A DNA stretch of 23,785 nt from CAVUCE01 sp963739985 (GCA_963739985.1 CAVUCE010000019.1:1-23785), one strand, 5' to 3'; positions 14,324 through 22,577 are shown, numbered from the stretch's first letter. Notes: generated by a model from the sequence alone, not told the origin. Made by a program: numbers and translations.

Positions 14324-14458
14324 ATGCGTGAATCTAATTATTGGATTAGAATAGTAAATGAATTAAAGCAAGGCGAAAAAGCAAAAAGAGAATTTTTATA
14401 GATTGAGTCGGAACAATTAAAGAAAATATTAGATCCTATCGCCGGTAAATTAAAATGA
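14324..14458 (+). pseudogene. C-terminal relic of an S23 four-helix-bundle gene, island 3
   Basis: The frame reads MRESNYWIRIVNELKQGEKA, then a TAG stop at 14399-14401, then IESEQLKKILDPIAGKLK and TGA. The RESxYWxRL segment and the following leucine-rich helix ending in KILxxIxGKLK match the C-terminal helices of S23-family proteins as I know them. The N-terminal helices and the NIAEG signature are gone. It lies on the plus strand between inverted AATTAAN arrays, in the same arrangement as the intact copies, which supports the identification. Confidence 0.6.
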
Positions 14459-14532
14459 GACTTAAATATTGATTCAAGTTTTGGAATTATATATTAAACG
14501 ATTGTTCTAATCTTCCTTTTCCAATATCATTT

Positions 14533-14574
14533 TATAATTTTTAATTGTTAATTCGTAATTGTTAATTTTTAATT
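14533..14574 (-). repeat. Right AATTAAN heptad array of island 3
   Basis: Six consecutive 7-nt units on the plus strand (TATAATT, TTTAATT, GTTAATT, CGTAATT, GTTAATT, TTTAATT) read AATTAAN on the minus strand. The array has the same unit and the same count of six as the left array. It ends 6 bp before the gmd ribosome binding site. Confidence 0.8.
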
Positions 14575-14580
14575 GTAAAC

Positions 14581-14584
14581 GGAG
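14581..14584 (+). promoter_or_regulatory. Ribosome binding site of gmd
   Basis: GGAG (within CGGAG) lies five bases before the ATG at 14590. It is directly preceded by the right AATTAAN array and supports the start. Confidence 0.6.
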
Positions 14585-14589
14585 TTTAG

Positions 14590-15717
14590 ATGAAAAAAGC
14601 CTTAATAACAGGTATAACCGGACAAGATGGTAGTTACTTAACAGAAATACTTTTAGAAAAAGGATATGAAGTTCACGGAATAATTCGTCGCAGCAGTTCT
14701 TTTAATACTGCAAGGATAAATCATCTTTATGATAATAAGGAAATTCTTAACAAGACGCTTTTTCTGCACTACGGCGATTTAGTTGATACAAGTAACTTAA
14801 ACAGACTGCTGGAAAAAATTGAACCGGATGAAATATACAACCTTGCCGCACAAAGTCATGTTAAGGTTTCATTCGAATTACCTGATTATACCGGACAGGT
14901 GGATGCACTCGGTACATTGAGATTCCTGGATGCAATACGTGAAGTTGGTTTGAAGCAAGTTAAGTTTTATCAGGCATCCACAAGTGAGTTGTACGGTAAA
15001 GTACAGGAAGTTCCGCAGACTGAAAAAACTCCATTCTATCCGCGCTCTCCTTATGGTGTTGCAAAACTTTACGGCTATTGGATAATTGTTAATTACCGCG
15101 AAGCATATAATATTTTTGCTTGTAATGGTATATTGTTTAATCACGAATCTCCGCGGCGGGGAGAAACTTTTGTTACACGAAAAATTACTCGTGCTGCAGC
15201 AAGAATAGCTGCCGGACTTCAAGGTAAATTATTATTAGGAAATCTGGATGCTAAGCGCGATTGGGGATTGGCCCCGGAATATTGCGAAGGAATGTGGAGA
15301 ATTTTACAGCATGAAAAAGCTGAGGATTTTGTCCTTGCTACAGGCGAAACCCATACGGTAAGAGAATTTACGGAAAACTCTTTTACTGAATTGGGGATAG
15401 AGCTTGACTGGAAAGGTGAGGGAGCTGATGAATTGGGCGTTATTAAGAGTATAAATTGGGATAAAGCAAAAGAATTAGCGGAATTTGAAACTACGGCAGA
15501 TACTCATCGTTTCGAATTTTCTAAGAATTTGAAACCCGGTGATGTTGTTGTGTCTATTGATCCAAATTATTATCGACCTACCGAAGTTGAACTTTTAATT
15601 GGAAATCCTGCAAAAGCAGAAAAAATTCTTGGATGGAAAGCTAAAACTAAATTTGAGGATTTGGTTAAACTGATGATAAAATCCGATACGATCAAAGTAC
15701 TCCAAAGGGGATATTAA
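14590..15717 (+). CDS. gmd: GDP-mannose 4,6-dehydratase
   Basis: A 375-residue NADP-dependent enzyme that turns GDP-mannose into GDP-4-keto-6-deoxymannose, the substrate of the fcl product. The Rossmann motif is GITGQDGSYLTE (8-19), followed by RRSSSFNTARI. LAAQSHVKVSFE is present, and the catalytic set is STSELYG with Y155 and K159 in SPYGVAKLYGYW. The GDP-sugar loop FNHESPRRGETFVTRKIT follows. The length is normal and the sequence is uninterrupted. Together with fcl it gives a complete GDP-L-fucose branch from GDP-mannose. The gene order is fcl then gmd, with an island in between. A hairpin follows downstream. Confidence 0.97.
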   Translation: MKKALITGITGQDGSYLTEILLEKGYEVHGIIRRSSSFNTARINHLYDNKEILNKTLFLHYGDLVDTSNLNRLLEKIEPDEIYNLAAQSHVKVSFELPDYTGQVDALGTLRFLDAIREVGLKQVKFYQASTSELYGKVQEVPQTEKTPFYPRSPYGVAKLYGYWIIVNYREAYNIFACNGILFNHESPRRGETFVTRKITRAAARIAAGLQGKLLLGNLDAKRDWGLAPEYCEGMWRILQHEKAEDFVLATGETHTVREFTENSFTELGIELDWKGEGADELGVIKSINWDKAKELAEFETTADTHRFEFSKNLKPGDVVVSIDPNYYRPTEVELLIGNPAKAEKILGWKAKTKFEDLVKLMIKSDTIKVLQRGY

Positions 15718-15753
15718 GCTTTATAAATAGCTGGAATTTAATCTATTCTTATT

Positions 15754-15777
15754 AACCGGCGGATATTTCCGCTGGTT
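15754..15777 (+). terminator. Possible terminator hairpin after gmd
   Basis: AACCGGCGG (15754-15762) pairs with CCGCTGGTT (15769-15777) around a 6-base loop, with one G-T pair. The following T content is weak, so this may be a weak terminator. Confidence 0.5.
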
Positions 15778-16161
15778 GATCTCCATATTTTAAAAAAGGT
15801 TGCTGAGTTTATCGAAGCAAGCTTGTCGAAATGAATTAATCTGAAGGTTACTGAGCTTGTCGAAGTAAGCCTGTCGAAGCACGGTTCCCAAATTCCGAAC
15901 TTAAAATTCTGTTTGAATATTGGATTTTGTGATTTTTATTATCGGTCATGTTGAGCGAAGCGAAACATCTCATGCCGAATTTATCAAATTAAGATTACTG
16001 AGGTATTCGGAAATCAGTCAATATAAGAATTTTAAAAGTTGCTGAGCTTATCGAAGGAAGGTTCCTGAGCGAAGTCGAAGGACGGTTGCTGAGCTTGTCG
16101 AAGCAAAATTAAGTAAATTAATATTTAAGTTCTTAAATTGTATATTATTATTTAGTAAACT
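15778..16161. repeat. Repeat field with TTGCTGAGCTTGTCGAAGCAA units
   Basis: At least four copies of a (G)TTGCTGAGCTTGTCGAAG-type repeat lie at about 15800, 15848, 16037 and 16083, several with partial second halves (AGCCTGTCGAAGCA). One GTCATGTTGAGCGAAGCGAAACATCTC unit lies at about 15945-15972. No gene is present. This family does not appear elsewhere in the window. Confidence 0.7.
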
Positions 16162-16166
16162 GGGAG
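16162..16166 (+). promoter_or_regulatory. Ribosome binding site of the OmpA-like gene
   Basis: GGGAG lies five bases before the ATG at 16172 and supports this start, which also gives a clean signal peptide. Confidence 0.6.
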
Positions 16167-16171
16167 AACGA

Positions 16172-17626
16172 ATGAGTTCAAAGCTACTATTTACTTTTAT
16201 TATGCTTTTATTTGTAACATCTGTATTTGCCCAAACCACTGAAAGAAGGTACAACGCCTATTCCGGCACGATGGTATTAAGCGTTGAAGGTGGCGCGACT
16301 ATCGGTAATACGGATTATTCAACACCTAAAGTCGATTATATGGGACGTGGAATGCTTGAGTACTTTTTCCCGACTTCTACTAAAAGTTCTTTTGGTTTAA
16401 GAGCTTTTGGCGGCGGCGGTTATATTTCCGGGAGTGATAGTAAATTATTACCGAATGAATTTAGAACTAAATTAACTTTTCTTGGCGGCGGTGTGGTTTA
16501 CGCTCTGTCTGTTAAGGATCAAATATTTCCTTATATATCTGCCGATGCATCGTATCTTTGGTTCGATCCTTTTGGTGATAATGGCAAGCAGCTTCCTAAT
16601 AATGTTGCTCATGTTTATAAGAAATATGAATTGGATTATAACGGCGAACTTGGCGTAAGATTTCTAATAACGGATAACTTGAGTGTTAACTTAAGCGGCG
16701 GTGTGCAGCTTAGCCCAAAAGATTACCTCGATGACCGGGCGCTTAAAACTAATAACGATATGTTCTTTTATACTTGTGCGGGACTTTCATTTTCCTTTTT
16801 TACTGAATTTGATCACGACGGTGACGGTGTAATTGATTCTAAAGATATGTGTCCTAATACTCCTTCGGGAATTAAAGTAGATGATTTTGGCTGCCCGCTC
16901 GATTCTGATCATGACGGTGTTCCCGATTACAAAGATGATTGCTCCGGTACTCCCAAAGGCGTAAAGGTTGATGAACATGGCTGTGCAATTGATTCCGATG
17001 AAGACGGAGTTCCGGATTACCGTGATATTTGTCCTGACACTCCTCAAGGTATAAAAGTAGACGATTTAGGCTGTCCTTTTGACTCGGATGGTGATGGTGT
17101 TCCTGATTATATGGATAAATGTCCTAATACTCCAACTGCGGTTCAGGTTGATGAAAATGGCTGTCCGCTAGATTCCGATCACGATGGAGTTCCGGATTAT
17201 AAAGATAAATGCGCTAATACTCCTGCCGGTACACAGGTGGATGATAAAGGTTGTCCAATTGTAAAGGAAGATAAACCTGAGCCCAAACAATTTGTGCTTA
17301 GTTCAGGTACAAATTTTGCTTTTGGTAAAACTTCTCTGCTTCCTTCGGCTTCAACTGAACTGGATATAATTGTGGAAGCTGTAAAAGCTCATCCGAATTC
17401 AGAATGGAAAATAATCGGTTATACTGATAACATCGGATCAAATAAAATAAATCAAAAAGTTTCTTTGCAAAGAGCTCAATCTGTTCTTAATTATTTTATA
17501 AAACGCGGGTTACGCAGTAACCAATTTGAAGTTGTAGGCATGGGTGAAAAAAATCCGATAGCTTCAAATTCTACTGAAAATGGAAGAGCAAAAAATAGAA
17601 GAGTTGAAATTGTTAGAATAAAATAA
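16172..17626 (+). CDS. OmpA-family protein with five thrombospondin type 3 repeats
   Basis: A 484-residue outer-membrane protein. Signal peptide 1-20 ends VFA-Q. An N-terminal beta-rich barrel-like domain (about 25-210) has many Gly/aromatic strands. Five calcium-binding TSP3 repeats (about 214-360) follow, each of the form DSDGDGVPDYxDxCPxTPxGxxVDxxGCP. The C-terminal OmpA domain (about 373-484) contains GYTDNIGS (D419) and NGRAKNRRVEI, the peptidoglycan-contacting residues. Such proteins tie the outer membrane to the cell wall and are abundant structural porin-like proteins in Bacteroidota and relatives. The fourth repeat pattern is slightly varied (CSGTP in the second repeat replaces CPxTP). 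It is followed by a small hairpin and pepT. Confidence 0.93.
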   Translation: MSSKLLFTFIMLLFVTSVFAQTTERRYNAYSGTMVLSVEGGATIGNTDYSTPKVDYMGRGMLEYFFPTSTKSSFGLRAFGGGGYISGSDSKLLPNEFRTKLTFLGGGVVYALSVKDQIFPYISADASYLWFDPFGDNGKQLPNNVAHVYKKYELDYNGELGVRFLITDNLSVNLSGGVQLSPKDYLDDRALKTNNDMFFYTCAGLSFSFFTEFDHDGDGVIDSKDMCPNTPSGIKVDDFGCPLDSDHDGVPDYKDDCSGTPKGVKVDEHGCAIDSDEDGVPDYRDICPDTPQGIKVDDLGCPFDSDGDGVPDYMDKCPNTPTAVQVDENGCPLDSDHDGVPDYKDKCANTPAGTQVDDKGCPIVKEDKPEPKQFVLSSGTNFAFGKTSLLPSASTELDIIVEAVKAHPNSEWKIIGYTDNIGSNKINQKVSLQRAQSVLNYFIKRGLRSNQFEVVGMGEKNPIASNSTENGRAKNRRVEIVRIK

Positions 17627-17640
17627 ATCAAATAAATACA

Positions 17641-17665
17641 TTGAGGTTTACAAAATAAACTTCAA
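17641..17665 (+). terminator. Small hairpin between the OmpA-like gene and pepT
   Basis: TTGAGGTTTA pairs with TAAACTTCAA around CAAAA, a 10-bp stem with one G-T pair. No T tract follows, so termination is doubtful; it may be an mRNA 3' stabiliser. Confidence 0.35.
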
Positions 17666-17694
17666 TCAATTCCAATCTAAAATGAGAGGTCAAC

Positions 17695-18945
17695 ATGTTT
17701 GATGAAAAATATAAATTCACTTGTACCGAAAGATTTCTTAAGTATGTAAAATATGATACTCAATCTGATGATGATTCAACATCATTTCCGTCAACTGAAA
17801 AACAAAAAATTCTTTCCGCTGATCTGGCAAAGGAATTAAAAGAGCTTGGTCTACCGGATGCTCATATGGATGAGTGGGGTTATGTTATGGCGACTCTTCC
17901 TTCTAATACTGATAAAGAAGTTCCTGCTATCGGTTTTATTGCCCACGTAGATACTTCTCCTGCTGTTACCGGCGCTAATGTAAATCCTGTGATAAATAAA
18001 AATTATCAGGGTGGAGATATAGTTTTACAAAAAGATCCGACTCAAATAATCAAAGCAGATGAAAATCCGGATCTTGCCAATATGATTGGATACGATATCA
18101 TAACCACTGATGGTACAACTCTTCTTGGCGCAGATAATAAATCCGGTGTTGCCGAAATTATGGATGCGGTTAACTATCTTCTAACTCATCCGGAAGTTAA
18201 ACACGGTACGATTAAAATATGCTTTACTCCTGATGAAGAAGTAGGACGCGGTACAGAAAAATTTGATGTTAAAAAATTCGCGGCAAAGTATGCTTATACT
18301 GTCGACGGACAAAGTAGAGGAGAAGTCGAAACCGAATCCTTCAGTGCGGATGCAGTAACTATAAAATTACACGGTAAAAACATTCACCCCGGTTATGCAA
18401 AAAACATGATGATAAATTCAATTAAAATGGCATCAACTTTTATAGATAGTTTGCCAAAAGATAGTTTATCTCCTGAAACTACCGAAGGAAGAGAAGGCTA
18501 CGTTCATTGTGTTGCAATAAATGGTAATGAAGAATTAACTGTTTTGAAATTTATCATTCGTGACTTCATAACAGCAAAACTAAAAGAATACGAAGATTTG
18601 CTTAAAGATCTTTGTGAAAAAACTGTTGCAAAATATCCAGGATCAAGATATGAGTTTGAAGTAAATGAGCAATACAGAAATATGAAGGAAATTCTGGATC
18701 AACATCCTCAAGTTGAAGAAAATGGCTTGGAAGCAATGAGACGTTTAAATATTAAACCGATTCAGCATCCAATTCGCGGTGGTACGGATGGTTCTCGTCT
18801 AGCATTTATGGGTCTCCCGACTCCTAACATATTTGCCGGCGAACATAGCTATCATTCCAAATTAGAGTGGGTTTCAATTCAGGATATGGAAATGGCCGTC
18901 CGTGTTATTGTTGAAATAGCCCAAATCTGGGAACAACAAGCATAA
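17695..18945 (+). CDS. pepT: Peptidase T (tripeptide aminopeptidase)
   Basis: A 416-residue cytoplasmic M20-family dizinc enzyme that removes N-terminal residues from tripeptides. Zinc and catalytic residues line up with those known for Salmonella PepT: H84 and D86 in IAHVDTSP, D147 in LLGADNKSG, E181/E182 in TPDEEVGRGT, D204 in TVDGQ, and H384 in AGEHSYHSKLEW. The length matches PepT (about 410). An AGAGG sequence about 8 bases before the ATG supports the start. All key residues are intact. It is not connected with the polysaccharide genes upstream. A decayed S23 gene follows. Confidence 0.96.
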   Translation: MFDEKYKFTCTERFLKYVKYDTQSDDDSTSFPSTEKQKILSADLAKELKELGLPDAHMDEWGYVMATLPSNTDKEVPAIGFIAHVDTSPAVTGANVNPVINKNYQGGDIVLQKDPTQIIKADENPDLANMIGYDIITTDGTTLLGADNKSGVAEIMDAVNYLLTHPEVKHGTIKICFTPDEEVGRGTEKFDVKKFAAKYAYTVDGQSRGEVETESFSADAVTIKLHGKNIHPGYAKNMMINSIKMASTFIDSLPKDSLSPETTEGREGYVHCVAINGNEELTVLKFIIRDFITAKLKEYEDLLKDLCEKTVAKYPGSRYEFEVNEQYRNMKEILDQHPQVEENGLEAMRRLNIKPIQHPIRGGTDGSRLAFMGLPTPNIFAGEHSYHSKLEWVSIQDMEMAVRVIVEIAQIWEQQA

Positions 18946-19023
18946 GATTTGATTGTTTGTAGTCCGCTTAAGTAAAGAGTTTATTGTTTGAGGTGAATGG
19001 ACTTGTAGTTTTGAATACTAGAT

Positions 19024-19382
19024 ATGAAAGATTTAGAAATTATATAAATTATCGCGTGAAATTATCCCGGTTGAATTTGGAATGAAGCTTCTCGAATGGG
19101 AAAATTTCTCAAAGATACATGGGTAAACAAATTGTAAAATCAGCTGATAGCATTGGTGCTAATATTGCTGAAGGATCAGGAAAAGGAAATTTCCATGGAT
19201 AATATTAGATTCCTTAAAATCTCGAGAGGATCATTATTTGAGACAAAGCATTGGGCTGAAACTTGCTTTTGAAAGAAAATTGTTGAGTAGTGAACACAAG
19301 GAAGATATTGAAAGTATTATTGGATGAATTATCTCCTAAATTAAGTTCTTATATAAATTATATTGTATCGAAGATTAAATGA
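19024..19382 (+). pseudogene. Decayed S23 four-helix-bundle gene upstream of the U32 gene
   Basis: Segments of one S23 protein are readable in shifting frames. MKDLEII and then LSREI form the opening helix, with an early stop. The core GKQIVKSADSIGANIAEGSGKG lies at about 19122-19190. NIRFLKISRGSLFETKHW starts at 19201 in another frame. LAFERKLLSSEHKEDIE and LLDELSPKLSSYINYIVSKIK follow in two further frames. NIAEGSGKG is the family signature. At least four lesions make it a dead gene. Its last stop (19380-19382) overlaps the ATG of the U32 gene as ATGA. A C/A-rich heptad array lies just downstream inside the U32 gene; no matching left array is visible after pepT. Confidence 0.8.
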
Positions 19383-20686
19383 AAAATAAAATTAGTGAAC
19401 AGGGTTTAAGTAAAAATAATTCTTACAATCAACAAACCGCCACAACCAACAACCACAACCAACAACCAACAACAGCCTTTTCTAAGCCGGAATTGATGGC
19501 CCCGGCAGGTGATTGGACAATGTTAAGAACCGCTGTTAATGCCGGCGCCGATGCTGTTTATTTCGGCGTTGATAAATTGAATATGCGTGCGAAAGCAGCC
19601 AATTTTACTTTGGAAGATTTGCCCGGGATAGCAAAATTTTGTAAAGAAAATAAAGTCCTGACTTATTTAACGCTTAACACTATTGTTTATGAAGACGAAC
19701 TTTCGGATTTAGATGAGATAATTTCATCAGCTAAATCCGCGGGAATTGATAGAGTAATTTGCTGGGATCTTGCAGTAACTCAAATCTGTAAAAAATATGA
19801 TATCTCTTTTTGTATCTCAACTCAAGGTTCTGTTTCCAATTCATTAAGCGCTTCTTTTTATAAAGAACTTGGTGCCGAAAGAATTGTTCTTGCCAGGGAA
19901 TGCTCGCTCGATGAAATAAAAAAAATCCGGGCTGCAACAGATCTGGAAATAGAAGCTTTCGTGCACGGTGCGATGTGTATTGCCGTTAGCGGTAGATGTT
20001 TTATGAGTCATCATCTTTTCGGGAAGAGCGCTAATCGCGGTGAATGTATTCAGCCTTGCAGAAGAGAGTTTGAGATTTACGATCCTTCTATTGGTAAGTC
20101 AATGTTATTGGGAGAAGATTATGTAATGTCTCCCAAAGATTTATGCAGCATAGAATTTATTGATCAGCTTATCGATGCGGGAATTGATTCATTTAAAATT
20201 GAAGGGCGAAAACGGAGTCCGGAATATGTTGCTAGAACAGTTTCGGTTTATCGTAAAGCTATTGATCTTCATTTTGAAGGAAAGCTTACAGTTGAAGCTA
20301 AGAAAGAAATGCTTTCCGGGTTGGAAGAAGTTTACAACCGCGGATTTTCATCAGGTTTTTATTTTGATGTCCCTAGTTCAAATGAGTATGCGGATATTTA
20401 TGGAAGTAAAGCCACGACAAGAAAAGAATATATCGGTAAAGTAGTGAACTATTATAAGAAAATTAATGTCGGTCATATTCTGCTGGAGACTGGTAAAATA
20501 AAACTTAACGATAAACTTCTGTTTATCGGTCAGAACACTGGTGTTGTTGAGTTTACAATTAATAACATGCAGGTTAACGATCAAGAAGCGCAGGAAGCTG
20601 TTAAAGGTGATGAAGTTACTTTTCGTTGTGACGATTTAATTCGTCCAAAAGATTCTGTTTATATTATAAAAGAAGTAAACAGATAA
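19379..20686 (+). CDS. U32-family peptidase-like protein with a repeat-encoded N-terminal extension
   Basis: A 435-residue U32 protein. The conserved domain starts at KPELMAPAGDW (about 38) and continues with LRTAVNAGADAVYFG, LNMRAKAANF, VHGAMCIAVSGRC and FKIEGRKRSPEYVA. Cysteines C200, C207, C223 and C256 follow the spacing of the iron-sulfur ligands known in UbiU-type U32 proteins. In this family the RlhA and TrhP members hydroxylate rRNA and tRNA and others act in ubiquinone synthesis; which one this is cannot be decided. Residues 1-37 include an N/Q/T-rich stretch (TATTNNHNQQPTT) encoded by a CCAACAA-type heptad array, not part of the family. No other good start lies before the domain. 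It converges, with no gap, on yceH. Confidence 0.88.
   Translation: MKNKISEQGLSKNNSYNQQTATTNNHNQQPTTAFSKPELMAPAGDWTMLRTAVNAGADAVYFGVDKLNMRAKAANFTLEDLPGIAKFCKENKVLTYLTLNTIVYEDELSDLDEIISSAKSAGIDRVICWDLAVTQICKKYDISFCISTQGSVSNSLSASFYKELGAERIVLARECSLDEIKKIRAATDLEIEAFVHGAMCIAVSGRCFMSHHLFGKSANRGECIQPCRREFEIYDPSIGKSMLLGEDYVMSPKDLCSIEFIDQLIDAGIDSFKIEGRKRSPEYVARTVSVYRKAIDLHFEGKLTVEAKKEMLSGLEEVYNRGFSSGFYFDVPSSNEYADIYGSKATTRKEYIGKVVNYYKKINVGHILLETGKIKLNDKLLFIGQNTGVVEFTINNMQVNDQEAQEAVKGDEVTFRCDDLIRPKDSVYIIKEVNR
19427..19475 (+). repeat. CAACCAA heptad array at the start of the U32 gene
   Basis: About six 7-nt units of CAACCAA, with one 6-nt unit, are translated as the N/Q/T-rich N-terminal tail of the U32 protein. 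It belongs to the same class as 8045-8097 and 11966-12035. Confidence 0.75.
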
Positions 20687-21337
20687 TTATTCAAATTGCT
20701 TTTTAAACTCGGCAAAACTCTGTTTCAATTCTTCAAGCTCGGATTTTACGGCTTCTAATTCTTCTTCAAGTTTTTGTATGCGTTCTTCTTTTTCTGAACT
20801 TTGTTCTTCCAAATTATTTTGCAATTCATTTTCAACTTCCGGCTCACCGCAAAATAAATGAGCGTAACGCGGTTCTTTTCTCCCTGCTTGCCTTGGAAGT
20901 TTTGTTACATATGGCTGTTCTCTATTTATTAGATCTTGTAATACGGAATCGACTTCTTCAAGACTCCCGAAATTAAATAATCTCCCCGACCTGCCTTTTA
21001 TCTCTCCAATCGTTTGTGCTCCCCGCAGCATTAGTACACACAAGACAGCTATTTCTTGAGCTGTTAACTTTAACTCTTCGGTGAATATTTGTCTGTACTT
21101 AGCAACTCTTATATCGCTGCCGGTAACTCTGGATACAAATGTCTTTGCTCTTAATTCCTCCAGTGTATCTTCGACTAATTTTTGATCAAATGAGACTACA
21201 GGTTCGCGATTAGATTTTTGATTGCAAGCGTTAGTCAGTGAATTTACAGTGAGTGGATAATATTCCGGTGTCGTTAATCCTTTTTCTATTAAGGAACCAA
21301 TTACCCTAACTTCTTCAAACGATAATAATTTTTCCAT
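20687..21337 (-). CDS. yceH: YceH family protein (DUF480)
   Basis: A 216-residue protein. The conserved YceH core is LSFEEVRVIGSLIEKGLTTPEYYPL, then NACNQKSNREPV, with tandem winged-helix-like domains (RVIGSLIEKG and ITAxEIAVLCVLMLRGAQTIGEIKGR). PRQAGRKEPRYAHLF follows. After about residue 170 there is a glutamate/lysine-rich coiled coil, as in many family members. The biochemical role is not established; a DNA- or nucleic-acid-binding role is suggested by the winged-helix fold. It is convergent with the U32 gene and their stop codons are adjacent, so no terminator fits between them. Confidence 0.92.
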   Translation of the reverse strand: MEKLLSFEEVRVIGSLIEKGLTTPEYYPLTVNSLTNACNQKSNREPVVSFDQKLVEDTLEELRAKTFVSRVTGSDIRVAKYRQIFTEELKLTAQEIAVLCVLMLRGAQTIGEIKGRSGRLFNFGSLEEVDSVLQDLINREQPYVTKLPRQAGRKEPRYAHLFCGEPEVENELQNNLEEQSSEKEERIQKLEEELEAVKSELEELKQSFAEFKKQFE

Positions 21338-21575
21338 GATAGCTTATAGTTTAGATTACTTGAAAATTGATTCACTATAATAAATCAAATCAAAATCATT
21401 TTCAATTAACTTTAGGAAACATGTTTTTTGTTTGATGAAATAGCAAACTTAGTGAATAAGAATTAAACGAATTGAATCAAATAAAGACAGCCGGTCATAT
21501 TGAGCGCAGCAAAATATCTAAAATATTTAGAATATAAATTAAAAGCTTACCGCCGAGATAATTATTGAAGGTTCT
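21338..21575. other. Short spacer between yceH and the desaturase gene
   Basis: AT-rich, with one GGTCATATTGAGCGCAGC-type dispersed repeat (about 21492-21520). No gene or terminator is recognised. Confidence 0.5.
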
Positions 21576-22577
21576 TTACACTTCTTTATTAAAAATCCAG
21601 CTAAACTTCTCAGCATCTCCGGCGAATGATAATCTGTTGGAAATTTTCAAATACCTTTCGGATAAATTGCATAAATAATCTTGCGCTTTTGCCGCCATAT
21701 CAGAAAGGCCTGTAAGATTTTCAATATTCCAGCCTTTAACCAGATTGCTAATTATTTCAGCATAATCATTGACGGTATAAACTTCCATCCTCTGCGCAAC
21801 GGTTGAGAACTTATTGAATAAGTCCATTCCGCTTCCATCATCCATCAGTTGTGCAGGCATGGTAATTTTAATTTTCATCATCTTTGCGAAAGATAAAAGT
21901 GCGTGAACCGGATCGAGTTCGAAGATTTTTGTCATGAATAAACGATAGGCTTTTTCATGTCTCGCCTCATCACCGGAAATCATTCCGCAAATTTTATGCA
22001 GTTTGTCTTCACCGGCTTTTTTTGCAAGCCTGCCAACGTTGGTATGCGATATTTTTGTGGCTCGCTCTTGAAATGATGTATATATGAAACCTAGATAAGG
22101 ATCATTTTCTGTTTGCGGATCAAATCCGTTTTTTATTAAGTTTTGTATTGTTACCTCGATAGCACGTGTATCTACTCTGCCTGTAAGGAACAAATATTTG
22201 TTTAATAAGTCTCCGTGTCGATTTTCCTCGGCTGTCCAGCCTCTACTCCATTGTGCCCATGGATTTGAACTTGCACCGTTATGATCAGTAATTCCTTCCA
22301 AACGATTGATCCATGTTTGATAAGAAGGTAGAGCTTCTTCGGTAACCATATCTCCGATTAAAACTACCATCAAATCATCCGGAAGTGCTGCTGCTCGTTC
22401 TCTAAATTCGGTTACTTGTTCTTTCCAGTCCGGCCTTGTCATATCCGGAAGAAAATCCGTTGGCTGCCAGCTTTCGTTTACCGGCTTTAAAAGTGAATCA
22501 ATGTTTTCGGAAACAAAACTCTCCATACTCTTAATTACTTCTAATTGAGAGTTCACTCCAAGTTCAGTTGGGGTCAT
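21576..22577 (-). CDS. Acyl-[acyl-carrier-protein] desaturase
   Basis: A 333-residue soluble di-iron desaturase of the ferritin-like fold, similar to plant stearoyl-ACP 9-desaturases. It puts a double bond into acyl-ACP for membrane lipid synthesis. Iron-binding residues are visible: E81 (TEEALPSY), E117/E118 and H121 in AEENRHGDLLNKYLFL, E171 (FQERATKISH), and E204 and H207 in SGDEARHEKAYRLF. These are the two EExxH/DEARH helices. The length is normal for bacterial members. A Shine-Dalgarno sequence (AAGGA on the minus strand, complement of 22586-22590) precedes the ATG. It is divergently oriented to proS. Confidence 0.93.
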   Translation of the reverse strand: MTPTELGVNSQLEVIKSMESFVSENIDSLLKPVNESWQPTDFLPDMTRPDWKEQVTEFRERAAALPDDLMVVLIGDMVTEEALPSYQTWINRLEGITDHNGASSNPWAQWSRGWTAEENRHGDLLNKYLFLTGRVDTRAIEVTIQNLIKNGFDPQTENDPYLGFIYTSFQERATKISHTNVGRLAKKAGEDKLHKICGMISGDEARHEKAYRLFMTKIFELDPVHALLSFAKMMKIKITMPAQLMDDGSGMDLFNKFSTVAQRMEVYTVNDYAEIISNLVKGWNIENLTGLSDMAAKAQDYLCNLSERYLKISNRLSFAGDAEKFSWIFNKEV

